From positions 186,001 to 250,000 of the forward strand of contig CAJFRT010000002.1 in the NCBI GenBank assembly GCA_904419525.1: a DNA stretch of 64,000 nt, given 5' to 3'. The DNA comes from Candidatus Gallimonas merdae. Lineage in GTDB: Bacteria > Bacillota > Clostridia > Christensenellales > Borkfalkiaceae. The position numbers and the translations under genes are program-made. Of the stretch, positions 40,488-50,205 are shown piece by piece; position 1 is the first letter of the stretch, and each line of letters begins with the position of its first letter. The notes beneath the pieces are model-generated. The model saw only the letters and a list, made by a program, of their open reading frames with translations. It was not told the origin of the DNA and ran no database searches.

Positions 40488-40852
40488 TTTTCCTGATCCT
40501 TGTCGCTGTGCAGCGAGGCAAACACCTCGTCCATGTGCGAACCGTACGCCATGCTCCTGTCCTCCAGAAAGGTGAGAGCGGGAACGGTGCGCATGCGCAT
40601 GACTCCGGCCAGTTCATGGCGGATGAGTCCCGCGTTTTCCCTGAGGATCGCAAACGAGGCCTTTTTCTGCTCGTCGCTCACAGCATAGATGCTGACATAT
40701 ACTTTTGCCGTTTTGAAATCGGGTGCGGCGTCCACTTCCGTCACGCTGATCAGTCCCTTGAGCCCGGGTTCCCTGTTTTTGAGTTCCCCCGCAATGATCG
40801 CGGCGATCTCGCGCTGAAGTTCTCCGTCCACACGGTCGGTACGTCTTGACAT
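40484..40852 (-). CDS. rbfA: 30S ribosome-binding factor A
   Basis: RTDRVDGELQREIAAIIAGELKN; ISVTEVDAAPDFKTAKVYVSIY; MRTVPALTFLEDRSMAYGSHMDEVF. Confidence 0.94.
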   Translation of the reverse strand: MSRRTDRVDGELQREIAAIIAGELKNREPGLKGLISVTEVDAAPDFKTAKVYVSIYAVSDEQKKASFAILRENAGLIRHELAGVMRMRTVPALTFLEDRSMAYGSHMDEVFASLHSDKDQEK

Positions 40853-40935
40853 AAAAACACCTCCTCACGCAGATTGCTTGGGTGAGATATCCTCTGTGAC
40901 CAAAGAGACAGCGGACGGCAGGGCCGTAACCCGGC

Positions 40936-43530
40936 TCAGTTTCTGATCTCCTCGATCACATAGCACTCGATGAAGTCACCCACCTTGATGTCGTTGAAGT
41001 TTTCGATCGCGCAGCCGCACTCCGTGCCGGCGGCGGCCTCTTTCACGTCGTCCTTATAGTGTTTGAGCTGTTTGACGTTGCCTTCGACGATCATCACGTT
41101 GTCGCGGTAGATGCGCAGTTTTCCGCCGCGCACGAGCCGCCCTTCCGTGACAAGGCAGCCCGCGACCGTGCCGACGCCCGTGATGTTGAACGTCTGGCGC
41201 ACTTCCGCCTTGCCCATGTAATTTTCCTTGTACTTGGGGGAGAGCATGCCCTTGAGCGCCGCTTCCATGTCGTCGAGAAGCTCATAGATGATGCGGTACA
41301 TGCGCACGTCCACATGGCTGCGCTCGGCAAGCGTCTTGGCCTTGGTGTCCGGGCGCACGTTGAAGCCGATGATGACGGCATTCGCGGAATCCGCAAGCGA
41401 GACGTCGCTTTCCGTGATGGCGCCGGCCGCGGCATGAATGACTTTGACGCGCACTTCCTCGTTGGACAGCTTTTCGAGCGAGCTTTTGACCGCCTCCACG
41501 CTGCCCTGCACGTCCGCCTTGACGATCACTTTGAGATCTTTGAGGCTGCCCTCCTCCGCCTGGCGGAAGATGTCGTCGAGGGAGACCTTCGTCGTCTCGT
41601 GGATCATGGATTCGCGCTGCTTGTTGCGGCGTTCCTCCTGCACCTGCTTCATCAGGTTTGCCTCGACGGCGAACACCGCGTCGCCCGCGTTGGGCACGTC
41701 CTCAAGGCCGAGCACGGACACCGCCGTGGACGGGCCGGCCTCCTTGACCGTTCTGCCCTTGTCGTCGATCATGGCGCGCACGCGCCCGACCGTCGTGCCG
41801 GAGACGATGTTGTCGCCCGTGTGAAGCGTACCGTTCTGCACGAGCACGCTCGCCATGGGGCCCTTGCCCTTGTCCAGCTTGGCCTCGATGACGACGCCCT
41901 TGGCCCTTCTGTCCGGATTGGCCCGGAGCTCGCGCATCTCGGCAATGAGGTCGATGTCCTCAAGAAGTTTCTCGATCCCCATTCCCGTCTTGGCGGAAAC
42001 GGGCTCGACGATGACGTCGCCGCCCCATTCCTCGGGAACGAGATCGTATTTCATCAGCTCCTGTTTGACCCTGTCGGGTTCGACATGGGGCTTATCCATC
42101 TTGTTGAGCGCCACGATGATGGGCACGTCTGCCGCCTTTGCGTGGTTGATCGCCTCCACCGTCTGCGGCATGATGCCGTCGTCCGCCGCGACGACGAGCA
42201 CGACGATATCGGTCACCTGCGCGCCGCGCGCACGCATTGCCGTAAAGGCCGCATGTCCGGGCGTATCGATGAACGTCACTTTCTTTCCCTCGCCGAACGT
42301 GACGGTATAGGCGCCGATGCTCTGCGTGATCCCGCCCGCTTCGCCCTCCGTGACGTTGGTCTTGCGGATGGCGTCCAGAAGAGAGGTCTTGCCGTGGTCG
42401 ACGTGTCCCATGACCGTGACGACGGGCGCACGGGGAATAAGATTTTCGTCGGAAGATGCGTCGCCGTGAAGTTTCAGAAGCGCGTCCTCCGCCGTTTCCT
42501 CCGGCTTATATTCGAGGTCGATGCCGAGCTCGAGGGCGATAAAGGCGGCGTTGTCGTAGTCCACCGATTCGTTGACCGTCTTCATCACGCCCTCTTTGAA
42601 GAGGCGTTTGGTGATCTCCACCGCCGAAATGCCCAGTTTTTCGGAGAGCACCTTGATGGGGATCTCCTTGCTGGTGACGACGGCATGGTCGATCTTGATG
42701 GTCTGCGTCTCTTTCCGCACGGCCTTTTTGCCGAAGCGCGCCTTGCGGTAACCGCTCTTGTCCTCGTCGAAGTCCCCGATGCTTGCCCCCTGCCGGCGCT
42801 GAAGATCGCGCTTGTTGGCGGGACGGCGCGCCTCGACGTACGTCTTTTCAAACTTCTTGGGCGCGTCGCGGCGGACGGGTGCGGGAGGAGGCGCGACGGG
42901 CCGCGCGGGAGCGGGCCTTGCGCCTGCGGCGGGACGGGGCGTCTGCGGACGGTTCCCCTGATAGGGAGGCCGCTGCTGTGTCCCCTGCGCTCCCTGTGCT
43001 CCGCGCGGGGCGGAAGGCGCATAGGTGGGACGGGGCCCCCTTCCGTCCGCCGCGGGACGGTAAGTGGGCCGCTCGGGCCTTGCGTTGTCCGGGCGCGGCT
43101 GCGCGTTCTGGCGTTCGGGACGCTGAGCGTTTTTCTGCGCCGCGGGTTTTTGTGCGGGCGCGGGCTCCGGTTTTTTCTCCGCCGTCGGCGCGGGAGCCGG
43201 GGCAGGGGCGGGCGCCGGAGCGGGAACGGGCGCCGGCTCGGGCTTTTGCACGGGAGCGGCCTGCGCCGCCTTTTCCGCTTCCTCTTTCGCCTTCTGCGCG
43301 GCACGGGCGGCCTCTTCCGCCGCCGCGGCTTCTGCCGCGGCGCGCGCTTCCTCTTCTTTTCTGCGCGCCTCTTCCTCCGCGCGGCGGGCGGCGGCAGCCG
43401 TCTCCAGCTCGCCGAGCTTTTTCAGAAGCTCGGTAAGCTGTTTTTCGCCCGCGGCAATGGACTTATTCAGTGCTGCGCCGCGCTCATCTTTGAGCAGCGA
43501 ACCCAATTTTTCAATATTTTCGTATGCCAT
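40936..43530 (-). CDS. infB: Translation initiation factor IF-2
   Basis: [77 protein letters not shown]; start [14 protein letters not shown]. Confidence 0.98.
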   Translation of the reverse strand: MAYENIEKLGSLLKDERGAALNKSIAAGEKQLTELLKKLGELETAAAARRAEEEARRKEEEARAAAEAAAAEEAARAAQKAKEEAEKAAQAAPVQKPEPAPVPAPAPAPAPAPAPTAEKKPEPAPAQKPAAQKNAQRPERQNAQPRPDNARPERPTYRPAADGRGPRPTYAPSAPRGAQGAQGTQQRPPYQGNRPQTPRPAAGARPAPARPVAPPPAPVRRDAPKKFEKTYVEARRPANKRDLQRRQGASIGDFDEDKSGYRKARFGKKAVRKETQTIKIDHAVVTSKEIPIKVLSEKLGISAVEITKRLFKEGVMKTVNESVDYDNAAFIALELGIDLEYKPEETAEDALLKLHGDASSDENLIPRAPVVTVMGHVDHGKTSLLDAIRKTNVTEGEAGGITQSIGAYTVTFGEGKKVTFIDTPGHAAFTAMRARGAQVTDIVVLVVAADDGIMPQTVEAINHAKAADVPIIVALNKMDKPHVEPDRVKQELMKYDLVPEEWGGDVIVEPVSAKTGMGIEKLLEDIDLIAEMRELRANPDRRAKGVVIEAKLDKGKGPMASVLVQNGTLHTGDNIVSGTTVGRVRAMIDDKGRTVKEAGPSTAVSVLGLEDVPNAGDAVFAVEANLMKQVQEERRNKQRESMIHETTKVSLDDIFRQAEEGSLKDLKVIVKADVQGSVEAVKSSLEKLSNEEVRVKVIHAAAGAITESDVSLADSANAVIIGFNVRPDTKAKTLAERSHVDVRMYRIIYELLDDMEAALKGMLSPKYKENYMGKAEVRQTFNITGVGTVAGCLVTEGRLVRGGKLRIYRDNVMIVEGNVKQLKHYKDDVKEAAAGTECGCAIENFNDIKVGDFIECYVIEEIRN

Positions 43531-43586
43531 GTCTCCTCCGATGTCGGCACGCAGGCCTTGCGCCGCGTCCGCACTCCGATATTCCC

Positions 43587-43898
43587 TTACTCTTTCAATT
43601 CCCGTTCGAGCGCGGCGGCAAGATGTTCTTCCCGCACCGCCGCGACCTTGCATGCCTCTTTGCCGACGACCGACGCAAGATCATCGATCCGGACAACGGG
43701 GCAGGAAAACTTCCGCGCAAGTTTTTCAACGTCTTTGATACAATTTGCAGACGCCGAACGATCGACGACGAGCAGGTAGACCCGCTCGCGCGTCGCCCGC
43801 GCCGCGTTCACGCCGAGCGTCAGTTTCCCCGCGCGCCTGCAGAACCCGAGATAGGTCTCCGCCTTACTTTGCACGCAGGAATTCCTCCTCGATCGCAT
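43587..43898 (-). CDS. L7Ae-family ribosomal protein (YlxQ-like)
   Basis: YLGFCRRAGKLTLGVNAA; VYLLVVDRSASANCIKDVEKLARKFSCPVV; infB-nusA context. Confidence 0.88.
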   Translation of the reverse strand: MRSRRNSCVQSKAETYLGFCRRAGKLTLGVNAARATRERVYLLVVDRSASANCIKDVEKLARKFSCPVVRIDDLASVVGKEACKVAAVREEHLAAALERELKE

Positions 43899-44136
43899 CG
43901 TACACGTCAGGGGCGACCTCCGAGGAAAACGCCTTGTTCAGAAGACGGTACTTTTTCAGTTTTTTGATGCACGCTTCGCTGCCGCATACATACGCGCCGC
44001 GCCCCGGAAGTTTCCCGGAAAAATCCAGCCTGATTTCACCCGCGGCATTTTTTACGACGCGCAGCATCTCCTTTTTGGGCTTTTCCTCGCGGCATGCGAT
44101 GCACGTACGCATGGGGATCTTTTTCTGTGCGGACAT
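43864..44136 (-). CDS. YlxR family (DUF448) RNA-binding protein
   Basis: KIPMRTCIACREEKPKKEMLRVVKNAAGEIRLDFSGKLPGRGAYVCGSEACIKKLKK. Confidence 0.94.
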   Translation of the reverse strand: MSAQKKIPMRTCIACREEKPKKEMLRVVKNAAGEIRLDFSGKLPGRGAYVCGSEACIKKLKKYRLLNKAFSSEVAPDVYDAIEEEFLRAK

Positions 44137-45225
44137 TTATTCCTCCGTGGACGGAGCCTCCGCGGCCGCTTCCAGATTGAGTTTTGCCGCCGCCGATTCG
44201 CTCTTGACGTCGATCTTCCAGCCCGTGAGGCGCGCTGCAAGGCGCGCGTTCTGACCGTCTCTTCCGATGGCGAGCGAAAGTTTGTCGTCGGGAACGACGG
44301 CAACGGCGGACTTTTCGCCCATCTGCGTGACGGAGAGCACCGTTGCAGGCGAGAGCGCCTTGGCGATGAATTCGAGCGGATTTTCGCTCCAGAGAATGAT
44401 ATCGATCTTTTCGCCGCCGAGCTCGGTGACGACTGCGTTGACGCGCGCGCCCTTGTTGCCGACGCATGCGCCAACTGCATCGATGCGCGGATCTTCGGAC
44501 GCGATCGCCATCTTGGTGCGGTGTCCCGGCTCGCGGGAGATGCCCTTGACGACGACGGTGCCCGCCTTGATCTCGGGGACTTCCTCTTCAAACAGGCGCT
44601 TGACAAGGCCGGGCGCCGCACGGGAGACGAGCACCTGCGCGTTTCTGCCGCCGCTCTTCACCCGCTTGACATAGACCTTGATACGGTCTCCCGCAAGATA
44701 TTTTTCGCCGGGGACCTGATCCTGCGGGAGCATCAGCCCCTCGATCTGGCCCTTCCCCAGCTCCACATACACGTTGCGCGCGTCCACTTTGCGCACGAGG
44801 CCGCTCATGAGCTCGCCCTCTTTGTCCGAAAATTCGGAGAGCGTGTTGTCGCGCTCCGTCTCGTGGATCTTCTGCAGAATGACCTGCTTCGCCGTCTGCG
44901 CCGCGATGCGCGTGAAATCCTTGGGCGTGAACTCATCGGTCAGGACGTCGCCCGGCTTCGCGCTCTTTTTGATCTCCTGCGCCTCTTCCAGAGAGATCTC
45001 GCCGTCGGCAAGCTCTTCCGCATCGGAGACGGTGCGTTTGAGGAAAAAGCGGATCGTTCCCTTTTCGGGATTGAGCTTGACCTCAACATTGCCCCCCTCG
45101 CCGATATACTGCTTTTTATAGGCGGAAGCAAGCGCCGTCTCGAGCGCTTCGACGAACGTCTCTTCGCTGATGCCCTTTTCGCGCTCAAGGTCGGCGAGCG
45201 CCGCAAAGAAATCCTTGTTGATCAT
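44137..45225 (-). CDS. nusA: Transcription termination/antitermination protein NusA
   Basis: ALADLEREKGISEETFVEALETALASAYKKQY; VKVYVKRVKSGGRNAQVLVSRAAPGLVKRLFEEEVPEI; DPRIDAVGACVGNKGARVNAVVTELGGEKIDIILW. Confidence 0.97.
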   Translation of the reverse strand: MINKDFFAALADLEREKGISEETFVEALETALASAYKKQYIGEGGNVEVKLNPEKGTIRFFLKRTVSDAEELADGEISLEEAQEIKKSAKPGDVLTDEFTPKDFTRIAAQTAKQVILQKIHETERDNTLSEFSDKEGELMSGLVRKVDARNVYVELGKGQIEGLMLPQDQVPGEKYLAGDRIKVYVKRVKSGGRNAQVLVSRAAPGLVKRLFEEEVPEIKAGTVVVKGISREPGHRTKMAIASEDPRIDAVGACVGNKGARVNAVVTELGGEKIDIILWSENPLEFIAKALSPATVLSVTQMGEKSAVAVVPDDKLSLAIGRDGQNARLAARLTGWKIDVKSESAAAKLNLEAAAEAPSTEE

Positions 45226-45263
45226 AGTTATCTCCTTCGATTTTATCCTGTCGCCCGCAGGCG

Positions 45264-45719
45264 TTACACTTCAATGAGCAGACAGACCTTGGAAGTCTTG
45301 TCAAACGGGATTCGCAGTTCGCCCTTTGCCGTTTGCAGAACGACAGCGCCGTCTTCAAACGCGGAGAGCGTCCCTTCGTGATACTTCGCCCCCGCAAAGG
45401 GCGCGTAGAGATGCACTTCGATTTTTTCGCCGATATGCCGCGCAAAATCGCGCTCCGTTTTGAAAGGACGGTCAAGCCCCGGCGAAGAACAGTTCAGCGT
45501 ATAGGCCGCGCCGTAAGTCGGATCGAGTTCGTCCAGCGCGACGTCTGCCGCACGGTGGAACTTTTCGCAAAGGTTCAGATCGACGCCGCCGGGCGCGTCG
45601 ATGACCAGCGTCAGAGAGCGGTCGCGATTGTTCCAGACCGCCTCCACAAGCTCCGCCCCCACCGACTGCGCGACGGGCGCAAGGTACTCTTCCACTTCCC
45701 GCATAGGTTTTACATTCAT
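45264..45719 (-). CDS. rimP: Ribosome maturation factor RimP
   Basis: MNVKPMREVEEYLAPVAQSVGAELVEAVWNNRDRSLTLVIDAPGGVDLNLCEKFHRAADVALDE; YTLNCSSPGLDRPFKTERDFARHIGEKIEVHLY. Confidence 0.95.
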   Translation of the reverse strand: MNVKPMREVEEYLAPVAQSVGAELVEAVWNNRDRSLTLVIDAPGGVDLNLCEKFHRAADVALDELDPTYGAAYTLNCSSPGLDRPFKTERDFARHIGEKIEVHLYAPFAGAKYHEGTLSAFEDGAVVLQTAKGELRIPFDKTSKVCLLIEV

Positions 45720-45791
45720 AAACAATCTCCGACAAGTCCGCACAATGGCGACAATGAGATGCGCCGCATATCCTGCCTGAATACAAAGAAT

Positions 45792-45811
45792 GAGAGCGGA
45801 TACCCGCTCTC
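45792..45811 (-). promoter_or_regulatory. Leader hairpin upstream of the rimP-nusA-infB operon
   Basis: Minus strand GAGAGCGG-GTAT-CCGCTCTC followed by ATTCTTTG, about 70 nt before the rimP ATG. Confidence 0.55.
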
Positions 45812-45894
45812 AATCCATACTTCAGATTAAGATCATACTTAGTTTACCACGTTGCACGGAAAAATGCAAGCATTTCCGCGGAAAATTTTTCCGT

Positions 45895-47406
45895 TTAATC
45901 GAGCTTCTGCGCGAGCCGCGCCAGTTCGAGGAACACTTTGGCCGTGACGAACGCATCGTCGAAAGCGCGGTGGTGGTGAAAGGTAAAGCCGAAATAGTCC
46001 GCAACGTCGTTCAGACGGTTGTGCGGCAGCCGGAGGGTACGCTGCGACATCACCATCGTATCGTATTGTTTCTGATCAAAGAGAAACCCCTCTTTTTCGC
46101 CGTAATAGCGGATAAACTTGTAGTCGAACTGCACGTTGTGCCCCACGAGCGAGCACCCCGCCGCAAACTTGTAAAAGTCCGCAAGCACGTCCCCCACTTC
46201 GGGCGCGCCGACGAGCATATCGTCGGTGATCCCCGTAATTTTGACGATCTCTTCTGAAAGCCGCACGGGGCAGGCGACGAATGTGGAGAACTTTTCGACG
46301 ATGTTCCCGCCGCGGATCTTGACCGCGCCCAACTCGATGATGCGGTCCATGGAACCCGTCGCGGGCGTGTTGTTGAGTCCCGTCGTCTCAAGGTCGAACA
46401 CGACGAAGTCCTGTTTGCAGACGACTTCGGGAAGCGGCTTTCCGGTGAACAGGGTGCCCTGCACAAAATCGGTGACCGGCGCGGGGAACACGGTGCGGTA
46501 CTGCGCGGGAACGGGGCGCGAGGGGCGCTCCTCCGGTACGAATCCATCCGGCGCATGCCCCAGATCGATCTGCTTGGCGCGGAAGGACAGCCCGCCGTTA
46601 TACAGCTCGTGGTCACCCGTCAGACAAACGCTGTCCCCCTGTCTGAGGCCGCGCACCTTTTCCACCGTCGCCTTTTTGGAAAAATAGGAACATCTGAGCT
46701 GGCCCGTGGCGTCGGCGATCGTCAGCGAAAAATAGGGTTTTCCGGTCTTGGTCGCACGCTCCTCGATGTACGAGATCGCGCCGCACACGGTAATGTTTTG
46801 CATTTCCTTGACGAGATCGGCCAGGTAGACGGCAACGGACGGCTTGGCTCCGTCGATGGGCTCATATCCCTCGATCGCAAAGACGCGCGGCGCGGCAACG
46901 TACTCCGCTTCCGGCGGCGCGGCGTGTTCGATCTCGCCGCGCTCCTTTTCGACAAAACGGACTTCGCCGAACCACGTCCCGCAGAACGTGCGCGAAAGTT
47001 CCGCACTCACGGCGTCCAGGATCCCGTCGCCGAGCATGCGCTCCCGCTCCAGCTGTCCGACCCCGATAAAGAACCTGCCGCCGCCCTCGTCCACGGCGAC
47101 GGCGATGTCGTCGGGGTCGACGAACGCCGCGACCGCAGGGAAACGGTTCTTCAGAATATCCGCGACCGCGCGGCGGATCCCCGCCTCGTCCGGCACCGAT
47201 TTGAGCGTGCGCACCTGCGCGGTAAATCCGGCGGGGACATACTTTTGCGAAACGCCGCGGGCATATTCGACGTCCTCGGGCGAATAAGTCACATCCGTCA
47301 CAAGAAAAAACGTCGCCGTCTTTCCGGCAACTTCGATCTTACGGAGCACGGCGCGCTTCAGCCCCGGGGCCTTCCGTATCTCTTCCAGGTATTGTTTGCT
47401 CTTCAT
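45895..47406 (-). CDS. PolC-like N-terminal + OB-fold + DEDDh 3'-5' exonuclease protein lacking PHP and polymerase domains (503 aa)
   Basis: MKSKQYLEEIRKAPGLKRAV; OB segment ITVCGAISYIEERATKTGKPYFSLTIADATGQLRCSYF; exonuclease FVVFDLETTGLN / LVGHNVQFDYKFIRYY / HHHRAFDDAFVTA; sits between ispG and rimP. Confidence 0.85.
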   Translation of the reverse strand: MKSKQYLEEIRKAPGLKRAVLRKIEVAGKTATFFLVTDVTYSPEDVEYARGVSQKYVPAGFTAQVRTLKSVPDEAGIRRAVADILKNRFPAVAAFVDPDDIAVAVDEGGGRFFIGVGQLERERMLGDGILDAVSAELSRTFCGTWFGEVRFVEKERGEIEHAAPPEAEYVAAPRVFAIEGYEPIDGAKPSVAVYLADLVKEMQNITVCGAISYIEERATKTGKPYFSLTIADATGQLRCSYFSKKATVEKVRGLRQGDSVCLTGDHELYNGGLSFRAKQIDLGHAPDGFVPEERPSRPVPAQYRTVFPAPVTDFVQGTLFTGKPLPEVVCKQDFVVFDLETTGLNNTPATGSMDRIIELGAVKIRGGNIVEKFSTFVACPVRLSEEIVKITGITDDMLVGAPEVGDVLADFYKFAAGCSLVGHNVQFDYKFIRYYGEKEGFLFDQKQYDTMVMSQRTLRLPHNRLNDVADYFGFTFHHHRAFDDAFVTAKVFLELARLAQKLD

Positions 47407-48440
47407 CCGATCAGTTCTCCGAGCCGCTCGAAAAAGACGCGCTCCGCGTCCTCCGTGTTCACGCGCTCGTCCGCTCTTCCTTTCTGCATGATAATACAAT
47501 ACTTTTCGCCGCCCGCAATGCCCAGGTCGCACCCGCGGGCTTCGCCGGGCCCGTTGACGACACAGCCCATGACGGCGACTTTGAGTTTCTTCTTCACCGT
47601 GCGCACGCGCGCTTCGACGCGCGCGGCGAGCCCCACGCAGTCATAGCGGCACCGGCCGCAGGTGGGACAGGCGACGACCTCCACATAGTCGTGTTCCAGT
47701 CCGCAGGCGCGCAGAATGGCATGCCCGGCGTACACCTCTTCAACGGGATCCGCCGAGAGGGAGACACGGATGGTTTCGCCGATCCCCGCGAGCAGCAGGG
47801 CGCCGATCCCGACGCTGCTCTTGACGATGCCCGCATCTTTGGTCCCCGCCTCGGTCACGCCGAGATGGAGCGGATAGTCGCACTGCCTGCGCAGGAACGT
47901 GTATGCTTCCACCGTGAGCGGAACATCGGAGGCCTTGACGGAGATGACGATATCGCCGACCCCGTGCCGTTCCAGCACGGCGACGTTTCCGAGCGCGCTC
48001 CCGACGAGGGCTTCAGCGCTTCTTCCGTACCGCGCAAGATGTTCCTTTTCGATGCTTCCCGTGTTTGCGCCCACCCGCACGGGGATCCCGTGCGCCTTCA
48101 CGCAGTCCGCGACATATGCGATCTCCCGGTCGCCGCCGATGTTTCCGGGGTTGATGCGCAGTTTGTCCGCGCCGTTTTCCACGGCAAGCACGGCAAGTTT
48201 CGCCGAAAAATGGACGTCCGCCACGATGGGCACGTCCGTCCGCGCGCGGATCGCGCGGAGCGCGCGCGCGTCCTCTTCGTCAGCAACGGCCACCCGCACG
48301 ATGTCGCATCCCGCATTGCGCAGGGAAAGAATTTGAGCGACGCTGGATTCCACGTCGCTCGTCTTAGTTGTTGTCATACTCTGCACGGGGATCTCCCCTC
48401 CGCCGAGGAGCACCCCGCCGACGCGGACGTTCCGGATCAT
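47403..48440 (-). CDS. ispG: 4-hydroxy-3-methylbut-2-en-1-yl diphosphate synthase
   Basis: PVQSMTTTKTSDVESSVAQI; IVADVHFSAKLAVLA; LRINPGNIGGDREI; ACPTCGRCRYDCVGL; VMGCVVNGPGEARGCDLGIAGG. Confidence 0.97.
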   Translation of the reverse strand: MIRNVRVGGVLLGGGEIPVQSMTTTKTSDVESSVAQILSLRNAGCDIVRVAVADEEDARALRAIRARTDVPIVADVHFSAKLAVLAVENGADKLRINPGNIGGDREIAYVADCVKAHGIPVRVGANTGSIEKEHLARYGRSAEALVGSALGNVAVLERHGVGDIVISVKASDVPLTVEAYTFLRRQCDYPLHLGVTEAGTKDAGIVKSSVGIGALLLAGIGETIRVSLSADPVEEVYAGHAILRACGLEHDYVEVVACPTCGRCRYDCVGLAARVEARVRTVKKKLKVAVMGCVVNGPGEARGCDLGIAGGEKYCIIMQKGRADERVNTEDAERVFFERLGELIG

Positions 48441-48913
48441 TTGCTCCCGTCGTCCTCTTCTTTCTTTTCGATCATCTTCTGCAATTCGCTCATGAACGAG
48501 GAGATGTCTTTGAACGAGCGGTACACGGAGGCATAGCGCACATAGGCCACCTCGTCCAGCTTCTGAAGCCCCTCCATGACCATTTCGCCGATCTTTTTGG
48601 AGGAGATCTCCTGTTCCATAGAATTATAGATGCGTTTGGCGATGTCCTCGGCGAGCGCATCGATCTTTTCAATGGGGACCGGGCGCTTTTCGCATGCCTT
48701 GATGACGCCGCGCTTGATCTTGCCCAGGTCGAACGCCTGGCGGGTGCCGTCATTCTTGACGACGAGAATGGGCGCGACTTCGATCGTCTCGTACGTTGTG
48801 AAACGCCGCCCGCAGCCCATGCATTCACGGCGGCGGCGGATGGTGCGCTCGTCGTCAGCCGAGCGCGAGTCGATGACCTTACTCTCCGTACAGTTGCAAT
48901 ACAGGCAGCGCAT
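48437..48913 (-). CDS. nrdR: Transcriptional repressor NrdR
   Basis: MRCLYCNCTESKVIDSRSADDERTIRRRRECMGCGRRFTTYETIE. Confidence 0.97.
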   Translation of the reverse strand: MRCLYCNCTESKVIDSRSADDERTIRRRRECMGCGRRFTTYETIEVAPILVVKNDGTRQAFDLGKIKRGVIKACEKRPVPIEKIDALAEDIAKRIYNSMEQEISSKKIGEMVMEGLQKLDEVAYVRYASVYRSFKDISSFMSELQKMIEKKEEDDGSK

Positions 48914-49047
48914 AGAGACCCCCTTCCTTTCAAACGGTATGATCTTTCACAAATTTGTTCCTTTGTAGTATACCATATTTCTCCGGATTTGTAAAGGGTT
49001 TGGGAAGAATTGCGGAAAAACTGCCATTTTGCGCAGGTAAGACGCTC

Positions 49048-50205
49048 TTATTTCCCGAACATGACCCTCTCGCTGGAGAGCAGCCGGGCAATGACGAACA
49101 CGAGCAGCGCCGTATAGACGAGATTGAGCCCGAACGAAACAAGGCACTTCCAGATTTCCATGGCGCCCGTCAGCACGCCCTGCATGGCCGCAACGGCGTT
49201 GAGGACGGGAACGGCGACCACCCAGCCGCCGATGCCCTGCACAAAGGCAGAGACAAGCGAAAAGACCATCATCAGGATCATGAGCATGCCCGTATAGCCC
49301 GAAGCCTCCTTGACCGTCCGCGAGAGCGTGGAGACCGCAGCGATCGCCGAGACGATGAGCGGAACGACCGAGACGATGAGCAGGAAGAGGAAGAAATATC
49401 CGAGCGCGCCGACCCCCGCAACGGCCACGTCCAGAGACATTCCCATGAGCGTGGGAAGGGACAGCACCACCCCCAGGAAGCTGGACGCCGCGCCGATGAG
49501 CGACACGCAGGAGAGCGGGAGCACCTTGCCGAGCGCAATGTCCGACCGCCGCGCACTGGTGACGAGAATGGTCGCAAGCGTGCCGCGCTCCTTCTCCCCC
49601 GCCACCGATTCGAGCGTGACGGACATGCACGAGGAAAAGATAAAGACGACGATCAGGAAGGGAAGCAGCCCCGCCATGACGCCGCGTGCGATGTCCGCGG
49701 CCTCGGCGAAATCGCTCATCGTGAACGAGAACGTCCTGCCGTAGGCATCGAGGATCCCGCCCGCAAGCGAAGCAAACGCAGCGCTTGCGTCGCTTTCCGA
49801 ATTGTAGTAAAGATCGGCCGTCGGCACGGGGCCGCCCGCCGCAGCGCCCGCGAGAGCGTCATCAAAGCCCTCGCTGAACGTGAGCAGGGCATCTGCCTCC
49901 CCATTGCGTACCTTCTCCTGCGCCTGCCCGACCGTTTCGGCGTCCTCGGCGGGCAGGTAGACGAACTCCGCCGTCCAGCCCTCCTGCTTGCCGACCGCAT
50001 CGTCGATGAGCTGCACGGCCTGCGATTCGCCGGAGACGTACACTTTGAAATCATACTGCGCCGTTTCGCTGCCGCCGAAGATCGCAGATCCCATAATGGT
50101 ATAGATCAGATAGATGAGCACGCCGGGCAAAATCATCGTGATCAGCAGTTTCGGGTCGCCGAAGAAACGCGAAAATTCCTTCTTCATGAGCGCAAGCAAT
50201 TTCAT
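49048..50205 (-). CDS. ABC-2 type transporter permease (NatB-like)
   Basis: MKLLALMKKEFSRFFGDPKLLITMILPGVLIYLIYTIMG; SVTLESVAGEKERGTLATILVTSARRSDIALGKVL. Confidence 0.9.
   Translation of the reverse strand: MKLLALMKKEFSRFFGDPKLLITMILPGVLIYLIYTIMGSAIFGGSETAQYDFKVYVSGESQAVQLIDDAVGKQEGWTAEFVYLPAEDAETVGQAQEKVRNGEADALLTFSEGFDDALAGAAAGGPVPTADLYYNSESDASAAFASLAGGILDAYGRTFSFTMSDFAEAADIARGVMAGLLPFLIVVFIFSSCMSVTLESVAGEKERGTLATILVTSARRSDIALGKVLPLSCVSLIGAASSFLGVVLSLPTLMGMSLDVAVAGVGALGYFFLFLLIVSVVPLIVSAIAAVSTLSRTVKEASGYTGMLMILMMVFSLVSAFVQGIGGWVVAVPVLNAVAAMQGVLTGAMEIWKCLVSFGLNLVYTALLVFVIARLLSSERVMFGK

Noticed and set aside
41059-43779. 906-aa plus-strand ORF opposite infB
   Set aside because: Antisense shadow of infB; His/Arg/Leu-rich composition with no domain, typical of reverse-frame translation of GC-rich genes.
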